NCBI RefSeq assembly: GCF_002335805.1
Contig: NZ_NISU01000001.1
Location: 2,860,079 to 2,924,078 of the forward strand
Length of the DNA: 64,000 nucleotides
Origin: Bacillus sp. FJAT-45350
Lineage (GTDB): Bacteria; Bacillota; Bacilli; Bacillales; NISU01
Direction of reading: 5' to 3'
A program made the position numbers and the translations under genes. Under the pieces are notes generated by a model. It saw only the letters and a program-made list of their open reading frames with translations. It had not been told where the DNA came from and did not search any database. Shown here piece after piece: positions 29,223 through 38,776 of this stretch (its first letter is position 1; every line of letters begins with the position of its first letter).

Positions 29223-31118
29223 TTATTTATTGTTCTCAATTTCTTCTACAAGTAAAGAGAGTTCTTCCCAGCGTTCCATCGTCTGATTTAGTGTTTGCTC
29301 AACTTCTTCTTGCTCCTTGTAAAGTTCCTGAATACGGCCAAAGTCACTACCTGCCGCAACAATTTCTTGCTCTAGCTCTTCTTTCTTCTCTTCTAGTGCC
29401 ATAATCTTATCTTCTATTTCATTCCACTCTTGCTGTTCTTTGTACGATAGTTTCTTACGTTGTTCCTTTTTAGGAACTACCTCTTTTAGTGCTGGCTTTT
29501 CTTTCACTTCTTGTTCCTTTAATTCCTTTTGCTCTTCCATATAATCTGAGTATGCCCCTTGGAAGCGACTGACTTCACCATTTCCTTCAAAAACAAGAAG
29601 CTTATCTACCACTCTGTCTAGGAAGTACCGATCATGGGATACGGTAATGACAACTCCAGGGAATTGATCTAGATAATCTTCTAGTACACTTAGAGTCTGA
29701 GTATCTAAATCATTCGTAGGCTCATCTAGAAAGAGAACATTCGGCTCTGCCATTAATACACGTAATAAGTACAAGCGACGTCTTTCTCCACCTGATAATC
29801 TTCGAATGTACGTCCACTGCATTGAGCGTGGAAACAAGAACCGTTCAAGCATCTGTTCTGCGGTAATAACATCATGGTCAACAGTGTACACAACTTCCGC
29901 TATTTCTTTGATGTACTCTATTACACGGAGGTCACCATTAATTTCTTCATCCTCCTGAGTATAATAGCCAATCTTCACCGTTTCTCCTATTTTTACAGAA
30001 CCATTATCCGGTTGAATTCGTCCTGCTAACATATTTAATAGTGTCGATTTCCCTGTGCCATTCGGTCCGATAATGCCTAGTCTTTCACCTGGTACAATGA
30101 GATAGCTTAATTCATTAATAAGTGTTTTCTCTTCTATTGACTTTGAAATTGCTTCAATTTCAATTACATCGTTTCCAAGTCTCGTTGATCCTATTGCAAA
30201 ATCTACATTTTGCTTAGATATCGAACCTTCTTGCTCTTGTAAAGCTTCCGTTCGCTGAATTCGAGCCTTTTGCTTCGTTGTTCGAGCCTTGGCTCCGCGA
30301 CGTAACCAAGCTAGCTCTCGACGTAATAAATTTTGTCTTTTCTCTTCTGTTTGCTCAGCTATTACTTCACGTTCTGCCTTTTTCTCTAGGAATGTTTCAT
30401 AATTCCCTTCATATATATATAACTGTCCACTATCTAACTCATAAATTCGGTTCGTCACTCTATTTAAAAAATATCTATCATGAGTAACGAGTAAGATGGC
30501 TCCTTTATATTGAGATAAGAATCCTTCGAGCCATTCAATTGTTTCATTATCAATATGGTTCGTAGGCTCATCTAGTATAAGAATGTCCGCTGGCTGAATT
30601 AATGCTTTCGCAATGGCAACTCTCTTCTTCTGTCCACCCGAAAGATGCTTCACTGATTTAGTAAAATCAGTTATACCAAGACGAGTCAGTACTGTTTTCG
30701 CGACCGTATTTGCTTCCCATGCTTCAGATTCATCCATCTTTTGCTGCATAACAAGTAATTTCTCTTGTCGCTTCTCGTTTGTTGGATCTCCTTCTAATTC
30801 TGCTAATGCCTTTTCATAGTCGCGCATCACTCGCATAATGAGAGAATCTCCGTAATATATTTGTTCTAGCACATTTAAGTTTTCATTTAGTTCTGGTTGC
30901 TGTGGTAAGTATTCAATATGCAAGTGATTAGCATGAGACATCTCTGCCTTATCAGCACTTTCTTGACCAGCAAGAACTTTTAGTAATGTTGACTTACCTG
31001 TTCCATTAATGCCGATTAACCCAATTCGTTGCTTTTCAGAAATTGTAAAGGAGATATGGTCAAATAAAACCTTTTCCCCATAAGTTTTATATAAATCTTC
31101 TACTAATAAGATACTCAT
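29223..31118 (-). CDS. yfmR: ABC-F ATPase YfmR
   Basis: 631 residues, two ABC ATPase domains with no membrane part. Walker A GINGTGKST and GPNGTGKST, signatures LSGGQKKR and LSGGERRR, Walker B ILDEPTNH and FLDEPTND; the interdomain linker ELAWLRRGAKARTTKQKARI binds the ribosomal P-site region; a C-terminal coiled coil (about 550-631) is present. ABC-F YfmR works on the ribosome, overlapping EF-P in relieving stalled peptide-bond formation in B. subtilis. A TTG four codons earlier is possible as start. Confidence 0.87.
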   Translation of the reverse strand: MSILLVEDLYKTYGEKVLFDHISFTISEKQRIGLIGINGTGKSTLLKVLAGQESADKAEMSHANHLHIEYLPQQPELNENLNVLEQIYYGDSLIMRVMRDYEKALAELEGDPTNEKRQEKLLVMQQKMDESEAWEANTVAKTVLTRLGITDFTKSVKHLSGGQKKRVAIAKALIQPADILILDEPTNHIDNETIEWLEGFLSQYKGAILLVTHDRYFLNRVTNRIYELDSGQLYIYEGNYETFLEKKAEREVIAEQTEEKRQNLLRRELAWLRRGAKARTTKQKARIQRTEALQEQEGSISKQNVDFAIGSTRLGNDVIEIEAISKSIEEKTLINELSYLIVPGERLGIIGPNGTGKSTLLNMLAGRIQPDNGSVKIGETVKIGYYTQEDEEINGDLRVIEYIKEIAEVVYTVDHDVITAEQMLERFLFPRSMQWTYIRRLSGGERRRLYLLRVLMAEPNVLFLDEPTNDLDTQTLSVLEDYLDQFPGVVITVSHDRYFLDRVVDKLLVFEGNGEVSRFQGAYSDYMEEQKELKEQEVKEKPALKEVVPKKEQRKKLSYKEQQEWNEIEDKIMALEEKKEELEQEIVAAGSDFGRIQELYKEQEEVEQTLNQTMERWEELSLLVEEIENNK

Positions 31119-31151
31119 ATTTTGTACCAATCCTTATCCTTGTGGTTACCT

Positions 31152-32156
31152 TCATTGTATAGTAAATGGTTTACTTGAGCTAGTGTAACCTAGAACAGGA
31201 CTCGGTTTTCTTCTTCCTTCAAAGTAAGCATCTATCTTCCTTAATATATTTTTTTGTATATCTTCTTTTTCATTTAAGAGTTGGTGCTTGCCACCTTTAA
31301 CAATCTCAATATAGCTATTAGGAAACTTACGATTGATAAACTGAAGATTATACTTCCAATCAACCGTTTTGTCCTTATCCCCTTGTATGACAAATACCTC
31401 TTTATCGCAAGTCGGAAGCTGCATCATTGTTTCTTTTTTCCATTGAATCATTGAATCAACCCACTTAATTGGTAGCTTATTATACTGAAGGGGATCATGA
31501 CGAGTAAACTGCAGGTACTGTTGGTTATAGGAGTTAGGTGTATATAGTCTTTTCACTTCATGAATAAATGGCTTGAGTAATGAAATTCCCATCTTTGCTA
31601 TTCTCCAACAATGACAACGAACTAACGGAGCAACAAGTACTATTTTCTCTATGGTTTCAGAAAGCTCACTCGCATTTTGTAAAACAATCCCCCCACTCGT
31701 ACTATGAGCGACAACATATGCCGGTTGAGTTGTAGAGGCAAGATATTTTTCACAAATTATTTTTAACGTATTACTATATTCACTAAAGTCTTCTATAGAA
31801 GCTCTTTCTCCACTCGATAACCCATGACCAGGCATATCATACGAAATAACATGGTACTGTCGCTCGGTTAAATAATTAATCATACTTCGTAATGAGCCAG
31901 TATGGTCTAAATATCCATGTAAGACAAGAGCAACCGCCTTCGGATTGTCTGGTCGAAAAGACTGTACACTGATTAGCTTACCTTTACACTCAACTACATC
32001 AAATTGATGAGTAAGGTGTTTAGTTTCAAATCCATAATAATTTAGATATTTTCTTTTTTTTACTGTCTTATCTGTATCGTACTTAAAGGATAATAGTGAC
32101 TGCTTTAAATCATTTAATGTGTTACACATTTCACTCATTAGTACATCCCTCACCAC
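31152..32156 (-). CDS. Alpha/beta hydrolase, monoacylglycerol-lipase/lysophospholipase type
   Basis: 334 residues with VALVLHGYLDHTGS (oxyanion HG), YDMPGHGLSSGER, nucleophile Ser in VAHSTSGG, Asp in VIQGDKDKTVDW and His in KGGKHQLLNE. These belong to the serine aminopeptidase/MGL-like branch, which cleaves lysophospholipids or monoglycerides. About 30 nt upstream of yfmR on the same strand, so co-transcription is likely. N-terminal 60 residues extend beyond the usual domain. Confidence 0.8.
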   Translation of the reverse strand: MVRDVLMSEMCNTLNDLKQSLLSFKYDTDKTVKKRKYLNYYGFETKHLTHQFDVVECKGKLISVQSFRPDNPKAVALVLHGYLDHTGSLRSMINYLTERQYHVISYDMPGHGLSSGERASIEDFSEYSNTLKIICEKYLASTTQPAYVVAHSTSGGIVLQNASELSETIEKIVLVAPLVRCHCWRIAKMGISLLKPFIHEVKRLYTPNSYNQQYLQFTRHDPLQYNKLPIKWVDSMIQWKKETMMQLPTCDKEVFVIQGDKDKTVDWKYNLQFINRKFPNSYIEIVKGGKHQLLNEKEDIQKNILRKIDAYFEGRRKPSPVLGYTSSSKPFTIQ

Positions 32157-32402
32157 TATTTTTGAGTTTAGCTTTCCCTAAGTACTAGTATTTGTATGAT
32201 GATATTAGGTAAAAAGGTTCCTTACTACTTTTCTTAATTAAACGTTTAATTAATACAGGTTCCACCCTTATCCTCCATTACTTCTCTATATACACTCCCT
32301 TTCTTACAATCAAACTTCAAACTTCCTCTTAGGACAATGTCCCAATTTCTATTCATCTACATACATTGTTTTTGATTGCACTTTATTAAAGGAGTTGGAT
32401 TT

Positions 32403-33209
32403 ATGTATACTCATCACCATCTTGATAAAATAGCTCAGGACGCTGCTAAATATGATTTATTAGCTAATTTCTATAAGTACATTGACCCTGCAAAACATAT
32501 CTACTTCTATCAAATGCATTTCATGTGTATGCAACAATTAGCTTGCGCTCAACAAATACCGATGCAACATATGCCAATGAATCAAGCACAATTTTCACCG
32601 CAAGCATGGCATAGAGAAGCTGGAAGAAATAACTCTGCAAAGGTGCGCGTATTCCATGCATCACCTGATGCTCCTGCCGTAGATATTTATGTTAATGGTG
32701 AAAAAACAATTTTCGAAAAGGTTACTTACTATCAATTAACTCCTTACATCGATCTCCCAGCAGGTCGTGCACAAATTGACGTCTACCCTACAGGACAAAC
32801 AAATAACCCGGTCTTAAGCGAAACAGTGACCGTGCAAGAAGAAACAAACTATACAATTGCAGCTGCTGGACTTCTTAATGAAATTCAATTGGTAACAGTA
32901 GTAGACGGCGAAGGCGCTCCTAATCAATCAAAAGTTCGCTTCTGGCATTTATCACCGAATGCCCCAGCAGTAGATATCGCAATACAAGGTGGAGATATCC
33001 TATTTAGAAATGTGTCTTTCTCTCATGCGAGTGACTATTTACAGCTACCTCCATCAACACAAGACATTGAAGTACGCCAAGCAGGGACAGACAATGTTGT
33101 CCTTACTTTAAGAGATATCAATTTAAGAAGAAATGAAGTTTATACAATTGCAGCTATGGGCTTACTAGACGGACGTCCTAGACTTGAAGCTGTTGTCATT
33201 CAACCTTAA
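32403..33209 (+). CDS. DUF4397-domain protein
   Basis: 268 residues. After an N-terminal His/Met/Gln-rich helix (about 70 residues), two immunoglobulin-like DUF4397 units begin at KVRVFHASPDAPAVDIYVNG and KVRFWHLSPNAPAVDIAIQG. No signal peptide is apparent, unusual because many DUF4397 proteins are exported; in Bacilli related proteins occur in spores or are released. ATG at 32403 selected by AAAGGAG; an extended frame of nine codons precedes it. Confidence 0.82.
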   Translation: MYTHHHLDKIAQDAAKYDLLANFYKYIDPAKHIYFYQMHFMCMQQLACAQQIPMQHMPMNQAQFSPQAWHREAGRNNSAKVRVFHASPDAPAVDIYVNGEKTIFEKVTYYQLTPYIDLPAGRAQIDVYPTGQTNNPVLSETVTVQEETNYTIAAAGLLNEIQLVTVVDGEGAPNQSKVRFWHLSPNAPAVDIAIQGGDILFRNVSFSHASDYLQLPPSTQDIEVRQAGTDNVVLTLRDINLRRNEVYTIAAMGLLDGRPRLEAVVIQP

Positions 33210-33223
33210 TAATTACTTTATAC

Positions 33224-33270
33224 AAAAAGGCTGTTCAAAAAGGTTCCAAATACCTTTTGAACAGCTTTTT
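33224..33270. terminator. Terminator after the DUF4397 gene
   Basis: Long stem AAAAAGGCTGTTCAAAAAGGT with near-perfect complement, 7-nt loop, T-run. Confidence 0.85.
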
Positions 33271-33358
33271 CTAACTGGTTGAAGTGGCTTACTTGCTCTA
33301 GACTTTCACACTCTTTCACTTTCCGTTACAATAACATCAAACTACTACAAGGAGATGA

Positions 33359-33682
33359 GTGACTATCGTTAAGGAAAAGTTAGTCCTGATTGGCTTTGCA
33401 ATGGCAGCCTTGACTGTATTGATTTTTTCATTTGAATACAGCTCATCCTATCCTTTTCTGATGGCTGTCATTATTATTTTTACCCTATCGCTAATGTGCT
33501 TCTTTACATTTATGAACAATGTCAGCCGTGCATGGTTCGTAAGAGGCTTCATTACAAATGTCGTGTTAATTACACTATTACCCATTATTGAGGGTATGGA
33601 ACTTATCTTAATTAGTGTCATTTTATTAGCCGTTCTTGCCTTCACCCAATTTGCTTACATTATGCTACAAAAAAAGAGATAA
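33359..33682 (+). CDS. Hypothetical four-helix membrane protein
   Basis: 107 residues beginning with GTG just after AAGGAG (spacing is short, 4 nt). Four hydrophobic segments make up nearly the whole protein; ends in QKKR. Unrecognised. Confidence 0.55.
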   Translation: MTIVKEKLVLIGFAMAALTVLIFSFEYSSSYPFLMAVIIIFTLSLMCFFTFMNNVSRAWFVRGFITNVVLITLLPIIEGMELILISVILLAVLAFTQFAYIMLQKKR

Positions 33683-33753
33683 AGGCTTTGAAAGAAAGTA
33701 CTGAAAAAGTGGGTTTTCACTTTTTTAGTGCTTTACAAATCGTCTGTTTAAAG

Positions 33754-33945
33754 CTACTCTTTTTTTCGATTTTTCATAATCCCCGAAATAACCATTGTTA
33801 GGAACATAACAGCAAAAAATAAAAAAAGATTCCCATACCCTAGACTACCCTCGACAAATTGGTTATAAGAAAATAGCCCCATTAGTATTGAATTAATAAA
33901 TAGTGCTAGTAAAATTAACGGATGAATCCTAACATTCTTAGCCAT
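33754..33945 (-). CDS. Hypothetical two-helix membrane protein
   Basis: 63 residues from the ATG of MAKNVRIHPL, or 66 from an in-frame GTG; both have weak RBS. Two hydrophobic stretches and a KNRKKE C-terminus. Unrecognised. Confidence 0.5.
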   Translation of the reverse strand: MAKNVRIHPLILLALFINSILMGLFSYNQFVEGSLGYGNLFLFFAVMFLTMVISGIMKNRKKE

Positions 33946-34119
33946 ATTCTTCACTTCCCAATAGTTTTAACTTAATAGTAGCAAAGATCCGCCTTTATTT
34001 CTTCTATTTAGTAACACTTTCATAGTGTATACACAAATATGATTTTAACCTTGGTGCTAATAGCCGAAGCAAAAGTATAGTATACTAATAGGAACTATGG
34101 ATTCAACAGGAGGATTTCT

Positions 34120-36177
34120 ATGTTCGGCTTTCTCAAGAAAAAAACACCAAATGCACCTCTCAAGCCCAAAAGCAATACCACTATGTATATGTCAAATCAT
34201 GTGACACCACAGGATTTAACATATTTACACCATAAATTACCTAGTAATGTTCATTTCATCGTCTTTGATAAAGGCGAATTTGATATTAATGGCAAAAACA
34301 TGACTGAACGAAATATCACGTTATTTGAGGAATTAACCCCGCAGCATATGAAGCAAATCATCAGCCTCGCTGAAACAGGTGACCCAATACTCCTATTCCC
34401 AGAGATGCGAGTATCCAGAAACGGCCGAGTCATGAAGGTTTATCAAGAATTTGCTTTAATAGCAAAAAGACTTGAAGCAACTATATATCCTATAATTATT
34501 GAAGCACCAGAACAAAAAACAAATGCAATCCAATCACAAATTGGCAATTTTTTAGACAAAACACCATCAATACATATTGGAAGACCCTTCTCTCTAGACT
34601 CCGATGATAAAGAAGTGAACGCAGGAACAATTTATCGCCAGCTTACAACACTCTATGTCAATAATACTCTTAAAAAGGGACTTAACCTCTTCAATGAGCT
34701 ATTAGAAAAAACAAAAAGGTTCGATCAACAAAAGATTATGGTCAAAGACCCAACAAGTGAACTTTCCTACAGAAAGCTCCTTATCGGAATTCAAGTACTT
34801 AGCTCAAAACTTGAATCAACACTCACTGATAAACAAGTTGGTGTTCTGTTACCGAGTGCAATTGGTCATGTCGTTACCTTGTTTTCTTTATTTAAAATTG
34901 GCATAACACCTGCGATACTGAATTTTACGATGGGTCATCGAACAATGCTTGATTGCTGTGAAACAGCTAACCTCAAAACGATCCTTACTTCAAAGCAGTT
35001 TATTGAAAAAGGCGAATTACACGAACTAATTGCTGTATTAAAAAAAGAAGGTCTACAAATTATCTATTTGGAAGATATTAAAGAAGGCGTTAGCTCTAAG
35101 GATAAGCTTATTGGTCTGAAAAACTATGCAAGCTCTCAACGTGCAGTTAAATCAGAAAATGAAATCATTCTTTTTACATCTGGCAGTGAGAATAAGCCTA
35201 AAGGTGTTGTGTTAACTCATGACCAGCTATACGCCAATATTGAGCAAGCGATGGCTGTCATGGACTTAGGTACACACGACCGTATGCTTAACCCATTACC
35301 AATGTTTCATAGCTTTGGATTAACGATAGGAACATTCTTGCCAATACTATCAGGCATACCGCTTGTTATCTATCCATCACCGATTCAATATAAAGTCATT
35401 CCGGAGCTGATTTATCAAGAGGATATTACACTTCTCTTAAGCACGCCGACCTTCCTTAACGGGTACGGTAAAAATGCCCAGCCATTCGATTTACATACAC
35501 TACGCTATGCGATTGCAGGTGCAGAATCAGTTAAAGAGGAAACAAAGGAACTATTCTATAATAAATTTGGTATTCGGATTCTAGAGGGATACGGAGCAAC
35601 TGAAGCCTCGCCACTAATCGCTTTAAACACACCGATGTTTACGAAGGCTGGCTCCGTTGGTAAAGTTATTCCGACACTTGATTACAAAGTTGAAAAAGTC
35701 GAGGGAATTGAAAGTGGTGGTAGTCTTCATATTAAGGGTCCAAATATTATGAAAGGTTATCTCATTCACGGAAAAGGATTCATCCCTCACGAAGGCTGGT
35801 ACAACACCGGTGATGTTGTAGACTTGGATGAACACGGCTATATTACGATTAAATCTCGACTTAAGCGCTTCGCTAAGATTGGTGGAGAAATGATTTCACT
35901 AAACTTAGTTGAAAATATCGCAATGGAGTGCTACGACGATATAGGCTTTGCAACCGTAAGTATTCCAGATAAACGTAAAGGTGAAAAGATTATTCTTTTT
36001 ACTAGTGTAGATGATGTTCAAGGAAAAGAACTAAAACGCTTTATTAAAACCCATAAGTATTCAGCAATTCTACTACCTCAAGAAGTTATAAAAGTAGAAG
36101 AAATTCCATTGCTAGGTAGTGGGAAAACAGATTATGTTTCGCTTGAAAAAATGGCAAAAGAACAGTTTCAGTCGTAA
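34120..36177 (+). CDS. Aas-like acyltransferase/acyl-activating fusion
   Basis: 685 residues in two parts. Residues 1-200 are a PlsC-type acyltransferase: HVTPQD (His27, Asp32) supplies the HX4D catalytic pair and LLFPEMRVSRNGR replaces the usual FPEGTRS. Residues about 200-685 form an AMP-binding acyl-adenylate domain with ILFTSGSENKPKG, EGYGATEASP and YNTGD motifs. This is the layout of E. coli Aas, which activates fatty acids on ACP and re-acylates lysophosphatidylethanolamine. The changed acyltransferase block means first-domain activity is uncertain. AGGAGG precedes ATG. Confidence 0.82.
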   Translation: MFGFLKKKTPNAPLKPKSNTTMYMSNHVTPQDLTYLHHKLPSNVHFIVFDKGEFDINGKNMTERNITLFEELTPQHMKQIISLAETGDPILLFPEMRVSRNGRVMKVYQEFALIAKRLEATIYPIIIEAPEQKTNAIQSQIGNFLDKTPSIHIGRPFSLDSDDKEVNAGTIYRQLTTLYVNNTLKKGLNLFNELLEKTKRFDQQKIMVKDPTSELSYRKLLIGIQVLSSKLESTLTDKQVGVLLPSAIGHVVTLFSLFKIGITPAILNFTMGHRTMLDCCETANLKTILTSKQFIEKGELHELIAVLKKEGLQIIYLEDIKEGVSSKDKLIGLKNYASSQRAVKSENEIILFTSGSENKPKGVVLTHDQLYANIEQAMAVMDLGTHDRMLNPLPMFHSFGLTIGTFLPILSGIPLVIYPSPIQYKVIPELIYQEDITLLLSTPTFLNGYGKNAQPFDLHTLRYAIAGAESVKEETKELFYNKFGIRILEGYGATEASPLIALNTPMFTKAGSVGKVIPTLDYKVEKVEGIESGGSLHIKGPNIMKGYLIHGKGFIPHEGWYNTGDVVDLDEHGYITIKSRLKRFAKIGGEMISLNLVENIAMECYDDIGFATVSIPDKRKGEKIILFTSVDDVQGKELKRFIKTHKYSAILLPQEVIKVEEIPLLGSGKTDYVSLEKMAKEQFQS

Positions 36178-36195
36178 AATTATTTCTAGTTAAAA

Positions 36196-36239
36196 ATAAC
36201 AAAGAAGCTGAGATAAATATCTCAGCTTCTTTGTTATTT
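36196..36239. terminator. Terminator after the Aas-like gene
   Basis: Nearly 20-bp perfect stem (AATAACAAAGAAGCTGAGAT) with 4-nt loop and T-run. Confidence 0.88.
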
Positions 36240-36363
36240 TTTTATTATATCAAATGGACACACATTAATTCATGTTCTCATATAATTAAAATAGGAGGAA
36301 ATTCCTAATTGGAAGACTCGACACACAGATTGTCTACTCAAACATTCAAGAAAGGAGACTACA

Positions 36364-36792
36364 ATGGAAAACCTACCCTTTAAAGCTATTTTCACTATAT
36401 TCGGGACGGGCTTTTCATATTCCTTTGGTGGTTTAGGTTTAGCAGTTTCTATTCTGATTATCATGATGGCCTTAGACTTCATTTCTGGGTTATTAGTCGC
36501 TATAGTAGAGAAAAACATACGTAGTTCAGACGGACTCAAAGGGGTTATCAAAAAAATATATGTATTAATTTTAATCGGTGCTGTGTACTTATTAGAAAAA
36601 GCTGTTTTCGGTACTGGACATGTAGGAGACGGTATAGCAATTGCCTACATTACAATAGAGTTTATCAGCATCGTTGAAAATGGCGGAAAACTAGGTGTAC
36701 CAATCCCTCATAGAATTAGTGCAATTCTCGCTCAATTAAAGGGACGTAACTTTGAAGATGATGAAAAGAAAAAAAAGGGGAATAAAAAGTAA
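36364..36792 (+). CDS. Phage-type holin family protein
   Basis: 142 residues with three to four membrane helices, the conserved ALDFISGLLVA and SIVENGGKLGVPIP signatures of the toxin-secretion/phage-lysis holin family, and a lysine-rich tail. Such genes exist on Bacillus chromosomes without a prophage; no endolysin or phage gene is close. AAAGGAG precedes the ATG. Role may be in autolysin or toxin release; not shown here. Confidence 0.85.
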   Translation: MENLPFKAIFTIFGTGFSYSFGGLGLAVSILIIMMALDFISGLLVAIVEKNIRSSDGLKGVIKKIYVLILIGAVYLLEKAVFGTGHVGDGIAIAYITIEFISIVENGGKLGVPIPHRISAILAQLKGRNFEDDEKKKKGNKK

Positions 36793-36832
36793 ACTACAAC
36801 CCAATTGTTTGAGCAATTGGATTGCAGTTTTT
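36793..36832. terminator. Terminator between holin gene and pheA
   Basis: ACTACAACCCAATTG stem with mostly complementary arm and T5; between convergent genes. Confidence 0.75.
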
Positions 36833-36844
36833 GAAAGTACTTAT

Positions 36845-37744
36845 TTAAAAATATGTTATGGAAGCGTTAGAACTTTTTTTACTAATACAAGGATAGGTAC
36901 CAAAAGAACGAATATGGCATCCGATTTCTTGAATCTTATTACAGGCTTGTTTGAACAATAATTCTTTATCGTTCCCACTGGTTTTAAAGTCTAAAAAATA
37001 GTAATAGTCTCCCATCGCTGTCTTCCTTGGAGCTGATTCTATTTTTGTTAGATCTAGCTTATTTTCTGCAAATATCTCTAATACTTGATGAAGCATAATA
37101 TTCTTTTCTTTAGGTAATGAAACAAGAATTGAAGATTTTCTATCACTACTAGTAATAGGTAACTTTTTATTACTTAAGAATAAAAAACGAGTTGTGTTGG
37201 TTTGATAATCTTCAATATTATTTTCTAATAATGATAAACCATATATTTTCTTGGCTTGCTCGTTAGCAATTGCAAGCCAAGGTTCTTCAGGGTTCTCCAT
37301 TATATGCTTTGCCCCTTCTGCAGTACTTTCTACATATACCACTTTTGCATTTGGTAAGTTATCTCTAATATATTTGCTACATTGCCTTAAAGCCTGAGGA
37401 TGAGAGAAAACCTTTGAGAATTTCTCCCTCTCAATATTTTTGTTTTCCTCATGCGCTAAAAGGTGTTGTTCTATAGGTATTCTTACTTCCCCTTGAATGG
37501 GAGTACTAATCTCGTGAATAAGCCAATCAAGAGTTAAATAAACTGAACCTCCAATTGAATTCTCAATCGGAACTACAGTATAATCTGTTTGATTTTGATT
37601 AAGTGCATACAAACATTCAGGTATCGAATTAAAAGGAATTGAATTTACCGTATCTAATTTAAATACTTGCTTTACTGCCATTTCTGTAAATGTTCCTATA
37701 GGGCCTAAGTAACCAATGATTTGTTTACCTTTTTCCGTATTCAC
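36845..37744 (-). CDS. pheA: Prephenate dehydratase
   Basis: 299 residues. Converts prephenate to phenylpyruvate in phenylalanine synthesis. PDT domain (GYLGPIGTFTEMAV at the start, NSIGGSVYLT, and the TTRF motif) plus C-terminal ACT regulatory domain (VLEIFAENKLDLTKIESAP), where the usual ESRP is ESAP, near the expected phenylalanine-binding site. Starts with GTG that directly follows the stop codon of the TRAP binding-protein gene, so it is translationally coupled. This linkage with a transporter is unusual. Confidence 0.9.
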   Translation of the reverse strand: MNTEKGKQIIGYLGPIGTFTEMAVKQVFKLDTVNSIPFNSIPECLYALNQNQTDYTVVPIENSIGGSVYLTLDWLIHEISTPIQGEVRIPIEQHLLAHEENKNIEREKFSKVFSHPQALRQCSKYIRDNLPNAKVVYVESTAEGAKHIMENPEEPWLAIANEQAKKIYGLSLLENNIEDYQTNTTRFLFLSNKKLPITSSDRKSSILVSLPKEKNIMLHQVLEIFAENKLDLTKIESAPRKTAMGDYYYFLDFKTSGNDKELLFKQACNKIQEIGCHIRSFGTYPCISKKSSNASITYF

Positions 37745-38716
37745 TTATTCACTAATTCCTTTTTCTTCATAGTATTTTTTTGCTCCATCATGAATTGGGA
37801 TTCCCGCTGTATCTGTCATCGCCTCATTAATGTCCATATGTCCAGCAATTGAATGTGAAGCTTCTAACTCATCGAGGTTTTCCCAAAAGACTTTCGTTAA
37901 CTCATAGACAAGATCATCAGATAAAGAAGCATCTACTATTAACATCATCTTAATTCCTAAAGTATCAATATCTTGATCTTGATTATCGTATGTTCCAGCT
38001 GGTATTGTAAACTCTGAATACCAAGGATACTTATCCATTAAAGACTGTCTGATTTCTGGTTCAATACCGATAAGCTTACCATCAGCTGTTGATGTCATCT
38101 CAGTTACCGCTGCAGTTGGAATACCCGCTTGAATAATCGCACCTTCTACTTGATTATTTCTCATTAAATCAATTGCCTCTGTAAAACCAACATACGTTTC
38201 ATTAATGTCATCAGGATAGTTAATACCATACTCTGGTAGTATAATACTAGATTCCACTTCAGGAGTGCTTCCTACAGCACCTGGTACAAACCGTTTACCT
38301 TTAATATCTGCAATACTATTGATATCTGCAGAATCTCTTACAACGAACTGGTTAGGGTTAATATATAAACCTGCCATTATTCGTAGGTCTTCATATTGTC
38401 TACCTTCAAATGTATCTTCACCATTATAGGCTTCCCACATAATACCAGTCGTCGCAAAAGAAATGTGTCCTTCCCCATCATTAAGAAGATTTAAGTTGTT
38501 AACCCCACCATTAGACGCCTGCGAGTTTACTCTAATTCCTTCAATATTGTTATTCCATATATTGGACATAGTAGCTCCTAAAGGATAGATTGTACCTGAC
38601 GTACCTGCTGTTGGAAACCTTAATTCTTCAATTTCTGAACTTGAATCACCACTCGAACAACCTACCAGTACCAAACCTACTATTGCACTTAAAATTAAAC
38701 TTTTAAACCTTTTCAT
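37745..38716 (-). CDS. TAXI-family TRAP transporter solute-binding lipoprotein
   Basis: 323 residues; signal with lipobox VLVGC (Cys20). TAXI features: FPTAGTSGTIYPLGA and NSQASNGGVNNLNLL near the N-terminus of the mature protein. Binds the substrate (glutamate, dicarboxylates or others in known cases) outside the cell and hands it to the fused DctQM permease encoded just upstream. Ends with TAA that touches the pheA GTG. Confidence 0.88.
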   Translation of the reverse strand: MKRFKSLILSAIVGLVLVGCSSGDSSSEIEELRFPTAGTSGTIYPLGATMSNIWNNNIEGIRVNSQASNGGVNNLNLLNDGEGHISFATTGIMWEAYNGEDTFEGRQYEDLRIMAGLYINPNQFVVRDSADINSIADIKGKRFVPGAVGSTPEVESSIILPEYGINYPDDINETYVGFTEAIDLMRNNQVEGAIIQAGIPTAAVTEMTSTADGKLIGIEPEIRQSLMDKYPWYSEFTIPAGTYDNQDQDIDTLGIKMMLIVDASLSDDLVYELTKVFWENLDELEASHSIAGHMDINEAMTDTAGIPIHDGAKKYYEEKGISE

Positions 38717-38776
38717 AATTACCCCCTAAATAATTAAGTTTATATAACTATTGCACACCCTTGATATTAGTTTGCT

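Noticed and set aside
36364-36792. Prophage remnant suggested by the holin-like gene
   Set aside because: No other phage gene, integrase or attachment-like repeat is nearby; holin-like genes are common on Bacillus chromosomes.
37745-38776. T-box or other riboswitch upstream of pheA
   Set aside because: pheA follows the TAXI gene without any leader, and no T-box motif was found before the operon.
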